IMG/VR virus record: IMGVR_UViG_3300004460_000357 | Coordinates: 1-39,621 of that record | Direction: 5' to 3' (one strand) | Length of the DNA stretch: 39,621 nucleotides | Source: a virus | In this document: positions 30,281 to 38,294 of the stretch, one piece after another | How positions within the stretch are numbered: position 1 is the stretch's first letter | How the letters are laid out: each line of letters starts with the position of its first letter | Program-made: the position numbers and the translations under genes | The notes under the pieces: generated by a model | Databases searched by the model: none | What the model was told of the DNA's origin: nothing | What the model saw: the letters and a program-made list of their open reading frames with translations, nothing else

Positions 30281-32524
30281 TTAGTCTTCCTCTATTTCAT
30301 TAAAAGGTTTCTTTGCTCTATATTTGCGTATTTGCGGTATATCGTAATAGTAAGACTTTTGACCGTTTAGCGTGGTCGGCACTTTAGTGAATTGTTTCAT
30401 ACAAGTATTTAGTCCACGCTTAGTACCTTTACCATCTGTCATTTCGTAATATAAATCTTGTAAGTCATTTTCATAAATTCGACCTTCAGCAGTCCCATTA
30501 AATATTTGAATTGCGTCATATTCAACAGCTAATTCTTCTAGTTCCATAAACATAGCATTAGAAAGTAAAAACGCTATACGTTGACCAGCGCCATAAGCAT
30601 TAGCTATTAGCTTTTTCTTATCTTCTGTGTCTGGTGGCGTCATATATTCATCATGGCTAAGATTGTCAACTTCCGTTGCTAAGTAGTAAGCAAAATCGTT
30701 AATTTCATTTTCTATAGCTTCTTGTACTGCGGCTACACCCCCAAAAGACTGAACCCATGCTTGTTCTCTTAAATTGTTAGGGCAACTAAATAGTGCCATT
30801 CGTCTGTCGTCACCTTCAACAAACAGTGGATTTCTATTAGCCGTCATAACAAATGTAGCGTTGTGAACGTAGTTAAAACCATCGGTGCGCATTTGCCTTA
30901 CCTGCACTTTATTTTTACCTGTGTAGGCTTTAATTTTGCCTAAGGCATTTTCTTTTTCGTCGTACCTAGTAAGTTGGTTACCATACTCATCTAGCTGCAC
31001 AAAATATTTGTCTAGTAGCCAACCGTTATACATTTCTAAAAACTCTTTGACTGTTGGTCTTGCTAAACTATCTTCACCAATTATCAGTTCAATAATCTTT
31101 ACTACTGTATCTTTACCTGCACCTGGTACACCTAAAAAATAAAGAACAACTGGTGAGTACTCAAATTTATCTAGCTTACGTCGCATAAATTTCAGTAAAT
31201 AGTTTCGCGTATAATTATCTGGCACTAAGGACTCAAGAAACTGTAATATAGCAACAGGTCTAGTGTATTTATCTGCGTATATGGCAGGTTCTTTAAAAAT
31301 ACTTAAAGCTAATGAAGGCGAAAAAGTATTAAACGCAATAGCATCAGTGCTGTTAAAAAAGCCGAAAGGCTTAGCCGGCGTACTAGTAACATCAACTAAT
31401 GGCAAAGTACTTTTAATTTCTTTGCGGCCTGGTGGATCAATAGCTATAGCTTCTACGTAACTGCAAAATTCTTGCTCTCTATTAAAAGCTTTAGATTTAC
31501 AACTAAGTACATCTGCGGCGTAATAGTTCATTCTATTGGGGTCATAGAAAGCATCAATAATTTCATTTCGCTTAGACATTAATTGCAACTTACCTTCTTG
31601 CCAATTTTCGTCATACTGCCAAATAGGTACGCCGTCAACAGAAGCACGCTCTTCTACCATAGGTTCGATTACAGTTGATGACAATCGAACTTTAGGCATT
31701 GGCGTACTAAACATATTGTTAATAACTTCCATAGCATCAACGTAAAGATCAACATCTACACTAGGATCAGCGCCAAGTATTCCGCTTACTTTAGATAAAT
31801 ACTCTGAGCCACGGCCTTCTGGAACGTCATCTGGAGCCAAATATTTTTTATCTACGTATTCGTCTGAATCCCTAAAATCTTTTGGCGTGAGAACTCTGAA
31901 GAGGTTAGGAATGACTTTTTTAGATCGAACAAAATTGTTTAATTGCGGTGCTAAGTGATTTACCCAAGTTTTTTCTGACAACTCGCGTTCTGCCAGCGAT
32001 ACTTTAACAGGCTTTAATGATTTTAATAAAGCTAGTACTTCTAATGGAGCTTCTTTTAATTCAACTAGCTTAAAACGCTCTTTAGTTTTATTTGCTTCTG
32101 AAGGCAAATAAACAAAGCCACCGTTAGAATAAAAGTCTAATCGCATTGCCGCAGTATTTAGTCTAAACGTGTCCGGCACTTCAGAAGAATACTTATAAAC
32201 TATAATACCTGCATTTAAGTCTGCACCTAAGTTATCTTTTTTACCTTTACTAATAAAATGAAACTTATATGTTGGGTCTAATGCCTTAAACAAATTATAC
32301 GTGGTTGTATCATCACAGTCTATAGCTATAATATCAGAGATGCTGCCTGTTATAACGCCGCCTAAAGGCGAGGCTTCTTCATTGAATTTTTTGGCAAAAG
32401 CTACGTTCCAATTCTCTGGAAACATAGGCAAAGTTTTCTTACCGTTAGCTAATCGTTTTAACTCACCACCTAGCGGAACTGTATGCCACTTTAAATCTAT
32501 ATAAGGTTTAATTGTTTTTATCAT
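30281..32524 (-). CDS. Primase-helicase (AEP-type primase with D5-like SF3 helicase)
   Basis: The 747-residue protein joins a primase to a replicative helicase. The N-terminal prim-pol-like part shows LGGVITGSISDIIAIDCDD (IDCD acid pair near residue 70) and MRLDFYSNGGFVYLPS. The helicase has Walker A GVPGAGKDT (residues 465-473, Lys471), Walker B FVQLDEYG near 504, and the motif C/sensor MTANRNPLFVEGDDRRM near 560, as in D5/SF3 proteins. It would unwind and prime phage DNA. It overlaps the small protein gene upstream by 17 nt. Confidence 0.87.
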   Translation of the reverse strand: MIKTIKPYIDLKWHTVPLGGELKRLANGKKTLPMFPENWNVAFAKKFNEEASPLGGVITGSISDIIAIDCDDTTTYNLFKALDPTYKFHFISKGKKDNLGADLNAGIIVYKYSSEVPDTFRLNTAAMRLDFYSNGGFVYLPSEANKTKERFKLVELKEAPLEVLALLKSLKPVKVSLAERELSEKTWVNHLAPQLNNFVRSKKVIPNLFRVLTPKDFRDSDEYVDKKYLAPDDVPEGRGSEYLSKVSGILGADPSVDVDLYVDAMEVINNMFSTPMPKVRLSSTVIEPMVEERASVDGVPIWQYDENWQEGKLQLMSKRNEIIDAFYDPNRMNYYAADVLSCKSKAFNREQEFCSYVEAIAIDPPGRKEIKSTLPLVDVTSTPAKPFGFFNSTDAIAFNTFSPSLALSIFKEPAIYADKYTRPVAILQFLESLVPDNYTRNYLLKFMRRKLDKFEYSPVVLYFLGVPGAGKDTVVKIIELIIGEDSLARPTVKEFLEMYNGWLLDKYFVQLDEYGNQLTRYDEKENALGKIKAYTGKNKVQVRQMRTDGFNYVHNATFVMTANRNPLFVEGDDRRMALFSCPNNLREQAWVQSFGGVAAVQEAIENEINDFAYYLATEVDNLSHDEYMTPPDTEDKKKLIANAYGAGQRIAFLLSNAMFMELEELAVEYDAIQIFNGTAEGRIYENDLQDLYYEMTDGKGTKRGLNTCMKQFTKVPTTLNGQKSYYYDIPQIRKYRAKKPFNEIEED

Positions 32525-32840
32525 TGCGCACCCACTTACCTAACGGAAAATAACCTTGATAACTCCAAGAGTCTGGATTTTGCTGTACTTCGTTATTGTC
32601 AGTAAGCCAAGGTGGGAACAGCGAAGCAAATATGCCCTCGGCTAACTCAGGCATACTAGTTTCTTTTTTAAGCGCGCTGTGGTAATGATTAAGCAATGGT
32701 GTTAAGCTACCTCTAGCTATGTCTAAGTTAAAATCAGCAATTAAGCGGCTTAATGGCACGCCTAATTGCTTACGTTCGTACAAAGTTAGCAGTAAAGATT
32801 TAGCTACTAACTTCCTTTTAGCTTTTGTTTTTGTTGCCAC
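32508..32840 (-). CDS. Small protein upstream of primase-helicase
   Basis: The 110-residue protein has a basic N terminus (VATKTKAKRKLVAKSLLLTLYERKQLG) and a helical middle (SRLIADFNLDIARGSLTPLLNHYHSAL), with a Trp/Pro-rich C terminus. I chose GTG at 32840 because GGAGAGG lies just before it; a TTG at 32852 would place that site in the coding region. It may be a helicase loader or replication regulator by position, but no motif supports this. Confidence 0.6.
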   Translation of the reverse strand: MATKTKAKRKLVAKSLLLTLYERKQLGVPLSRLIADFNLDIARGSLTPLLNHYHSALKKETSMPELAEGIFASLFPPWLTDNNEVQQNPDSWSYQGYFPLGKWVRNDKNN

Positions 32841-33904
32841 TAGCCTCTCCAAGATTTTGCTTTAGCTAACATAGCTTTAAACTCTACTATAGCTAATCGA
32901 CGCATGTACTGCTTATTTCGGCTAAAATACTCTTCTAATAGCTCTACAGGTAGTTTAGGCACGATCGCTACGGAAGAAGTACGATAACTGTTAGACTCTT
33001 TAACGCAACCATAATAACTTGAGTTAATCACTACAGTGTTTGTCATATTGCGATCTAAATACATTTGCAGTTCAGCTTGATTTTGTACAGGTATTTTGCC
33101 AGGATGCTTTTTAACAAAATGCTGATAACACGCTTCTTTAACTAGCATTGGACTAACGCTAGATAAGTACTCTAAATCAGCTATACCTTCATCTACATAT
33201 TCAGCAACTTTTTGCAAATCGTCAGTTTCAGACCACATTCGCGCTGTCAGCCACTTAAGATCAAAAGCGCTAACAGTTTGTCTGTCTCTTTCGAGCTGCA
33301 AATATTCTGGCTTAACGTTATACCCATATGTTAATTGTGTTTTACAAACAAATAAGCCTTTAACATATAGCTGACCAGGTTTGTCGAGCAAAATATCACC
33401 ATAACTAGTTTGCTTTATTGCACCAATATTATTTTGTAGCTGCAAACATATATCAATAATAGACTCTTTATTAGAATCACTCAAGCCAGCAATAACAACA
33501 GTCAAACCTTCATTCTTAGTTGCTGCTTTGTTTTCAACTATAGACAATAACTTAGTTTGGTATTGCTTAGACTCGCTAAACTCAGGGCGCCATTCAACAT
33601 TGTTATTGTAGAATACTACAGGATAGCCAAGGCGAGTTAGTACTAATAATGCTATTTTATAACCTTCTCCAAATGATCCTATGGTATCTTTATCATCTTT
33701 AGATGAACATCCTAATAGCAGTGACGATGGAGATAACTGTGAATACTTACTAAATAGCATTAGTTTGTCATCTATAAATTCATACTCAAATGGGCTGTTG
33801 CTGTCAAGCGCATTTTGAATTAGCTCTCTAACAGCTTCTTGCAAACCCCAATCTTTTACATAGTTAATACTCAAAGACAATTCGTAACGTTTTTCACTAA
33901 ACAT
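32840..33904 (-). CDS. GHKL-fold ATPase
   Basis: The 354-residue protein has the Bergerat ATP site of GyrB/Hsp90/MutL proteins: N box EAVRELIQNALDS (residues 23-35; Glu27, Asn31, Asp34) and a G2-type LLLGCSSKDDKDTIGSFGEGYKIAL (62-85). The usual DxGxG G1 box is replaced by SKYSQLSPSS. The rest does not match gyrase, kinase or MutL C-terminal domains. The SSK…IGxFGEGxK form resembles MORC/paraMORC-like phage ATPases. It is in the replication block and overlaps the next gene by 1 nt, so a DNA-handling or anti-host role is likely. Confidence 0.82.
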   Translation of the reverse strand: MFSEKRYELSLSINYVKDWGLQEAVRELIQNALDSNSPFEYEFIDDKLMLFSKYSQLSPSSLLLGCSSKDDKDTIGSFGEGYKIALLVLTRLGYPVVFYNNNVEWRPEFSESKQYQTKLLSIVENKAATKNEGLTVVIAGLSDSNKESIIDICLQLQNNIGAIKQTSYGDILLDKPGQLYVKGLFVCKTQLTYGYNVKPEYLQLERDRQTVSAFDLKWLTARMWSETDDLQKVAEYVDEGIADLEYLSSVSPMLVKEACYQHFVKKHPGKIPVQNQAELQMYLDRNMTNTVVINSSYYGCVKESNSYRTSSVAIVPKLPVELLEEYFSRNKQYMRRLAIVEFKAMLAKAKSWRG

Positions 33905-34127
33905 TCCGACTACCTCTATTAAGCATTTGTGACTTAAAAGACAGCACAGGAAAACCGCGGTAAAACATAAACGGTTTAGCGCCGGTCAGTTGAGGATGAG
34001 TAGTATCAGCTTTGAATAAATGCCTAAGATCATCAGCATGAACTAGTAACTTAGTTATGCGTAATTGCTTTGCTTGGCGTTGCTCTATATAAGCATCTAA
34101 GCGATCAAAAATGTTAGTCTTTTTCAT
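33897..34127 (-). CDS. Small protein of unknown function
   Basis: The 76-residue protein has a helical charged N terminus (MKKTNIFDRLDAYIEQRQAKQLR) and a second half with LTGAKPFMFYRGFPVLSF. No family is recognised. It overlaps the glycosylase gene by 14 nt and the ATPase gene by 8 nt, and so is part of the same leftward unit. Confidence 0.6.
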   Translation of the reverse strand: MKKTNIFDRLDAYIEQRQAKQLRITKLLVHADDLRHLFKADTTHPQLTGAKPFMFYRGFPVLSFKSQMLNRGSRNV

Positions 34128-34467
34128 TATTGTATTCCTTGTAACGGAGAGTACAGTTAGGACAGCGGTTTAATAAATCTTGCAATGCAGATTTACGGTT
34201 TATCTTAGTTAACAGTACGCCACGAGGCAACATAGCTAAATTAGGCTCAATAAGTGGCGACTCGTGTTTCATACCACGATTAAGCATTTCGGCAGCTAAT
34301 TCATCATGGCGCTGCACAAGTGCTTTAGGTTCTGCTTGGTTCATTATAGAATGACCGGCAATAGATTTGCCTTTATTAATAGCGCCAACAAACATATGGC
34401 ATTCTACATGCTCGCCGCCAAGATGTTTATTGCACAGTATCTGAGGTGGAACCATCCACATTCTCAT
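34114..34467 (-). CDS. Pyrimidine-dimer DNA glycosylase-like protein (DenV-related)
   Basis: The 117-residue protein matches the PF03013-type family: MRMWMVPPQILCNKHLGGEHVE at the N terminus, HMFVGAINKGKSIAGH, and QRHDELAAEMLNRGMKHESPL. By alignment Glu22 corresponds to the catalytic Glu23 of T4 DenV. DenV uses the amine of Thr2; here residue 2 is Arg, so the chemistry may differ. A Cys pair lies at the C terminus (RCPNCTLRYKE). It would begin excision repair of UV dimers in phage DNA. The start overlaps the upstream stop as ATGA. Confidence 0.75.
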   Translation of the reverse strand: MRMWMVPPQILCNKHLGGEHVECHMFVGAINKGKSIAGHSIMNQAEPKALVQRHDELAAEMLNRGMKHESPLIEPNLAMLPRGVLLTKINRKSALQDLLNRCPNCTLRYKEYNNEKD

Positions 34468-34862
34468 AATCTGTTAACTTTAGGCGTATTCGTATTGTCT
34501 TTGCGCCATTGTTTTTCTACAGCTTTTTGACTATTCCACCAAGATATATCAGCAATACAAGCAACCCAGCGATATTCGTATGGTTTAGTATAATCGATAG
34601 CAGGAATTTCGTGTACTTTTTTGACTTCTGTTAATTTGTAGCCCGTATTAGTTTCAACTACGGCTAAATCGCCAACTTTACAAAAAGCATCTTCAGGCAC
34701 TTTATATGTATATTCACGCTTACTAGTATCGCCAACAAAAGATGCTGAAATAGTGTAGAATGTGCCTTCTTGTTTTTTAGTTAATTCGTGCATGCTAAAC
34801 TCCATAGTGTGTGCAATTAGCATTGAAATTAGTATTGCTAGTAATAATAAGCTATTTTTCAT
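34464..34862 (-). CDS. Membrane-anchored YTYKVP-domain protein, paralogue of the gene at 27828
   Basis: The 132-residue protein has a hydrophobic N-terminal segment (residues 3-17) that could be an anchor or signal sequence, then the shared domain REYTYKVPEDAFCKVGDLAVVETNTGYKLTEV and YEYRWVACIAD. GAGAG lies about 6 nt before the ATG; the later ATG codons have no such site. It is the first gene of the leftward early block. Unlike its paralogue it has lost the charged C-terminal helix and gained the hydrophobic start. Confidence 0.65.
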   Translation of the reverse strand: MKNSLLLLAILISMLIAHTMEFSMHELTKKQEGTFYTISASFVGDTSKREYTYKVPEDAFCKVGDLAVVETNTGYKLTEVKKVHEIPAIDYTKPYEYRWVACIADISWWNSQKAVEKQWRKDNTNTPKVNRL

Positions 34863-34890
34863 TTCAACTCTCGTCTAAATTTGAATAGCT

Positions 34891-34911
34891 ATTATCTCAT
34901 ATTCACGTGAA
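34891..34911 (-). promoter_or_regulatory. Extended -10 promoter with adjacent palindrome for the leftward early block
   Basis: On the minus strand TGAGATAAT (34891-34899) fits an extended -10 box; no good -35 is present. Directly upstream lies the perfect 10-bp palindrome TTCACGTGAA (34902-34911), a candidate operator. The block reads leftward from 34862. The rest of the 247-bp divergent gap holds the rightward promoter at 35022-35050. Confidence 0.5.
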
Positions 34912-35021
34912 ACATCGAAATAATATTTAGCTATATACATAATAACTAAATAGAATATAAAGTCTTGCTTCTTTATATAAGCTAAGTTTAAACGTTATTC
35001 AACAAATTTATTTAAAACAGG

Positions 35022-35050
35022 TTTACATTGAATTCGTTTACGTGCATAAT
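35022..35050 (+). promoter_or_regulatory. Sigma70-type promoter TTTACA-N17-CATAAT
   Basis: TTTACA at 35022-35027 and CATAAT at 35045-35050 with a 17-bp spacer. It drives the gene at 35110 and probably the replication operon to its right, in part limited by the terminator at 35632-35661. Same design as the promoters at 25291 and 26576. Confidence 0.7.
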
Positions 35051-35109
35051 CAATATCAACTTCTTAATGAAGTCATTTATTTAAATAAATTTTATCGGAG
35101 AATATTCTA

Positions 35110-35610
35110 ATGTCAGTTAAAAAAGCTTATGCAAATCTTATCGAATTTTTAAAAGTAAACGAAGACAAAAAAGTAAAAACAATTCTTGATGAAGTGGTTA
35201 CTATGTGTTCGGCTAAATCTGCCGGCTCTTCTGCTACTACTGTCCATCGTGATGAAGCTGGTATCGTTACTCACATTCGTTGTGGTTACTTCAAACAATG
35301 GCTGCCTATATCTCATGTTGAGTTTGGCGCAAAAGCAGGTTCCGCATCTGGTTTCAGCCCGATGAGTAAAGAAGGTACTTCTTTATGGTCTAAACAGCAA
35401 CGCGAAGCTAAAAAGTCAAAAGAAGACTTGCTACAAGGTGTTGCTTCTGGTGAAGTTGAAGCTTCTGATTTGGCTAATCGTTTAGAGCAAATTGAAGAAA
35501 CTCGTACTAGCACTTACAGTCATCCGTTAGGAACTGACACTGTTGAAGAAGCAATCGCGTTAACTTCTGCAGATTTAGATGCTATGTGTGAAGCAGAAGC
35601 CGCTGAATAA
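35110..35610 (+). CDS. Conserved early protein, paralogue of the gene at 26640
   Basis: The 166-residue protein shares the GAKA..ASG...M.KEG.S.WSKQQR..KK.K block (residues about 76-106) with the 146-residue product at 26640, and differs by an extended acidic C terminus (EAIALTSADLDAMCEAEAAE). It has a strong ribosome-binding site (CGGAG) and is followed at once by an intrinsic terminator, so it can be made as a short, abundant transcript. Function unknown; a DNA-binding or host-takeover role fits the expression pattern. Confidence 0.78.
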   Translation: MSVKKAYANLIEFLKVNEDKKVKTILDEVVTMCSAKSAGSSATTVHRDEAGIVTHIRCGYFKQWLPISHVEFGAKAGSASGFSPMSKEGTSLWSKQQREAKKSKEDLLQGVASGEVEASDLANRLEQIEETRTSTYSHPLGTDTVEEAIALTSADLDAMCEAEAAE

Positions 35611-35631
35611 GCACAAAATTGCTAAGTAAGT

Positions 35632-35661
35632 AAATAAACCCATTAAGTTGGGTTTATTTTT
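35632..35661 (+). terminator. Intrinsic terminator after the 35110 gene
   Basis: AAATAAACCCA (35632-35642) and TGGGTTTATTT (35649-35659) form a perfect 11-bp stem with a 6-nt loop, followed by TTT. It ends the short transcript from the promoter at 35022 and may let partial read-through into the replication genes. Confidence 0.8.
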
Positions 35662-35778
35662 ATTTACCGCTTCTTATAGCTAAAACAGCAAACCCTTATA
35701 ACTAAACAATATTATCTTTAATTCAATAAATTCAATATAATAATTGCTCGAGTTGCGTTGATTACGCTTTTGCATTTA

Positions 35779-35832
35779 AACTTTGTATCTAACTTTGACA
35801 CGCACTTGTAAATAACTTTGACTATAACTTTG
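35779..35832 (+). promoter_or_regulatory. Four AACTTTG repeats upstream of the SSB gene
   Basis: AACTTTG occurs at 35779, 35791, 35814 and 35826, giving centre spacings of 12, 23 and 12 bp: two closely spaced pairs. They lie within 70 bp of the SSB start. One copy overlaps a perfect TTGACA (35795-35800), but no good -10 is at standard spacing. They look like binding sites for an activator or replication protein. Confidence 0.6.
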
Positions 35833-35848
35833 TAAAGGTACATTTCTG

Positions 35849-36550
35849 ATGGCTAAATATGCTACTCAACCAGTTCAAACTCCTATTGGCGATCTCGAGT
35901 GGGTTATCATTTCCGGCGAAGGAAAAGAAAATCTAAACGGTGATATGCAATATCAAGCATCTGTTGTTCTTGATCCAGAGCAAGTAGACGAAAAAACTTC
36001 CGACTCAAAAGCAGCAGAAGCAAAAGCTTTTATTGAAGGTATCCAAGAATTTTGGACCGCCAACAAACCTACGGGTTACAAAAGCGCTAAGCCAGATACA
36101 AGCGGCTTGTATCCTCACACATTGCCTACCGGCGAAAAAGATGAAGACGGTAACAATGTTTACGAAGAAACGGGTAAATTTGTTCTACGCACTAAAACAG
36201 GCACAACTTACCCTGACGGTTCAAATAAAGTAATTAAAATCTTTAACGCTAAAGGCTCAGAAGTTTCTATAGGCGAAAAGAAAATTGCTAACGAATCGCG
36301 TGGACGCATCGGCTGTGTTATGGCTATTTATGCAACACAAAAAGGTAAAGCTATAGCTAATGCCGGTGTTACTTTTTATCTCAATACTCTTCAGCTGTCT
36401 AAATTTGTCGAATATGCTGGCGCAGGTTTCGAAGCAATTGATGACGAAGACGAAGAAGATGCTTTTGAAGGCGTTGGTGATATGGGCGGAATCAGTGATG
36501 ACGATGCAAGCACTAACACAGCTTCGGCAAGCAAGCCACGATTAGACTAA
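35849..36550 (+). CDS. Single-stranded DNA-binding protein (T7 gp2.5-like)
   Basis: The 233-residue protein starts MAKYATQPVQTPIGDLEW and has an OB-fold-like beta-rich body (QYQASVVLDP, GKFVLRTKTG, IKIFNAKGSEV, GRIGCVMAIYAT, GVTFYLNTLQLSKFVEY). The C terminus is strongly acidic (DDEDEEDAFEGVGDMGG…DDDAS), the hallmark of phage SSBs whose tail contacts polymerase and helicase. It is followed by a terminator and then the DNA polymerase gene, which fits a replication role and high expression. Confidence 0.8.
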   Translation: MAKYATQPVQTPIGDLEWVIISGEGKENLNGDMQYQASVVLDPEQVDEKTSDSKAAEAKAFIEGIQEFWTANKPTGYKSAKPDTSGLYPHTLPTGEKDEDGNNVYEETGKFVLRTKTGTTYPDGSNKVIKIFNAKGSEVSIGEKKIANESRGRIGCVMAIYATQKGKAIANAGVTFYLNTLQLSKFVEYAGAGFEAIDDEDEEDAFEGVGDMGGISDDDASTNTASASKPRLD

Positions 36551-36556
36551 TTTAAT

Positions 36557-36582
36557 GCCGGTGTAACAGCCGGCTTTCTTTT
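36557..36582 (+). terminator. Intrinsic terminator between SSB and DNA polymerase
   Basis: GCCGG (36557-36561) and CCGGC (36570-36574) with an 8-nt loop, followed by TTTCTTTT. It would raise SSB over polymerase by partial termination. Confidence 0.75.
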
Positions 36583-36616
36583 AACTCAAACTAATGAGTA
36601 TAAACGAGGAGCTCTT

Positions 36617-38290
36617 ATGAGCGAAATATACAACGTAGTGTCACTAGATACTATAGCTAAAAGTATAGACCCTTCCCAAGACCTTGCTTTCGATACGGAA
36701 ACCGTTGGAAAGTATGGTAGAATCCGACTGGCCCAATTTTATCAACGCCATTGGCCAAAAGCTTTAATGGTAGATTCACCGTCCATTTTTGAACTTTTTC
36801 AACTATTAGTTTCTTTAAAAGACACTAACATAGTTATGCAGTATTGTTCTTACGATATTAGTACAGTACAAAAACAAACAGGCAGCCGATGGGTACCGCA
36901 AACATTTAACGATACTTTTTTGCTTGCCAGATTAGCGTTACCGCAATTAAGTAAGTACAGTTTAGATGAACTTATTAATTACGCAATAGGACATGATCCT
37001 TATGCCGCAGCTAATATAGTTAAAGCAGATATGCACAAACTAAATTGGGGTAAGCTAATTCTTGAGCCAAAAGAATTGCTTTATGCGGCGTTAGATGTTT
37101 ATTACTTATTTGATCTTTATGACAAAGTAAAAATAGCAGAAGACACCTTATCATATAAAGTAGACATGCGCGCATTAAGGCGAGCACTAGACTTCCAGAA
37201 TAACGGATTTTGTGTCGACCAAGATCGAATAGAGCTCCAGTATGCTTCTAATTTGGCTCGTATCAAAGAAATAGCTTTACCTATTAATGCAAACAGCTGG
37301 AAACAAGTTAGACCTTACATTGGCTCTGAGAACTCCGATGACCTTGGTTTAGCTAAGCTTTCTATGAACGGCAATGACAAAGCTGCAGCTGTTCGCGAAA
37401 CTAGAAAGCTGTTAAAGCAAAATTCATTTTTAGACAAATTTAGCACTGACGACGGTCGTATTTATGGACATTTTGCGCCTTCAGCTCGTTCTGGCCGTTT
37501 TACTTGCTCTAACCAAAATTTGCAACAATTACCTAGAGCAACTAAGGGTTGCTTCGGTGTGCCTGAAGGCAGGGTGTTACTGTATTCGGATTATGCTCAA
37601 CTTGAGCTAAGAACTGTTGCAGCCATCACCGGCGATCGTACTTTGTGCCAGTTGTTTTATGACAATGCTGATCCTCATAATCACGTAGCTAAGTTTGTAT
37701 TTGGCGAAAACTTTACTAAAGATCATCGTCAAACCACTAAAACGATAAACTTTAATGCATTGTATGGTGGTGGTGCTGGCATGCTGCAAGGTATTCTTTT
37801 AAAGCAAGCAAATCAGTGGTTAGAAATTGATGAAATAAAAGCTATCATGCGTAAATGGCGGCGAATATTTCCTGGCATTGTTGGCTGGCAAGAAAAAGGT
37901 ATCGGTGATTATAACAAAGGTAGACTAGGCTCCACGCCATTTGGTCGACAATATCGCGGTAATCTGATGACAGATCAGCTAAATATTGCTAACCAAGGTT
38001 TTGGCGCTGACATAGCTAAGTTAGCTTTGCATTATATGTACGATGACTTGTTGGCTAATGATGCGCAACTAGTTAATTTCATTCACGATTCTTACATAAT
38101 TGAAATGCCCGATGACGAAATAGCGTATAAAAAGGTTGCTAAATTAGCGGCCGAAGCTATGAAAGAAGCGTGGATTGAAGGGTCTAAAATGGCCAAAGTT
38201 ACTGATATACCTATGCCAGTTGAAATAGGTGTAGGCAGTAACTGGGGCGACTTGGAAGCAGGTAATACAATTTATTCACTAACGGTATAA
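36617..38290 (+). CDS. Family A DNA polymerase with 3'-5' exonuclease
   Basis: The 557-residue enzyme has exonuclease motifs FDTET (Asp26, Glu28), QYCSYDIS and YAALD, then polymerase motif A YSDYAQLELR (Asp325), motif B RQTTKTINFNALYG (371-384) and motif C HDS (490-492). Motif B has Phe379 at the position equal to E. coli Phe762. Motif C has Ser in place of the usual Glu of HDE. It is shorter than T7 polymerase and lacks the long thumb insert that binds thioredoxin. A strong GAGGAG site precedes the ATG. It is the replicative polymerase. Confidence 0.95.
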   Translation: MSEIYNVVSLDTIAKSIDPSQDLAFDTETVGKYGRIRLAQFYQRHWPKALMVDSPSIFELFQLLVSLKDTNIVMQYCSYDISTVQKQTGSRWVPQTFNDTFLLARLALPQLSKYSLDELINYAIGHDPYAAANIVKADMHKLNWGKLILEPKELLYAALDVYYLFDLYDKVKIAEDTLSYKVDMRALRRALDFQNNGFCVDQDRIELQYASNLARIKEIALPINANSWKQVRPYIGSENSDDLGLAKLSMNGNDKAAAVRETRKLLKQNSFLDKFSTDDGRIYGHFAPSARSGRFTCSNQNLQQLPRATKGCFGVPEGRVLLYSDYAQLELRTVAAITGDRTLCQLFYDNADPHNHVAKFVFGENFTKDHRQTTKTINFNALYGGGAGMLQGILLKQANQWLEIDEIKAIMRKWRRIFPGIVGWQEKGIGDYNKGRLGSTPFGRQYRGNLMTDQLNIANQGFGADIAKLALHYMYDDLLANDAQLVNFIHDSYIIEMPDDEIAYKKVAKLAAEAMKEAWIEGSKMAKVTDIPMPVEIGVGSNWGDLEAGNTIYSLTV

Positions 38291-38294
38291 AATT

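Noticed and set aside
35779-35832. 12/23-spaced recombination signals
   Set aside because: The 12-23-12 spacing of AACTTTG recalls V(D)J-type rules, but there are no heptamer-nonamer pairs and no transposase; helical phasing of binding sites is the simpler reading.
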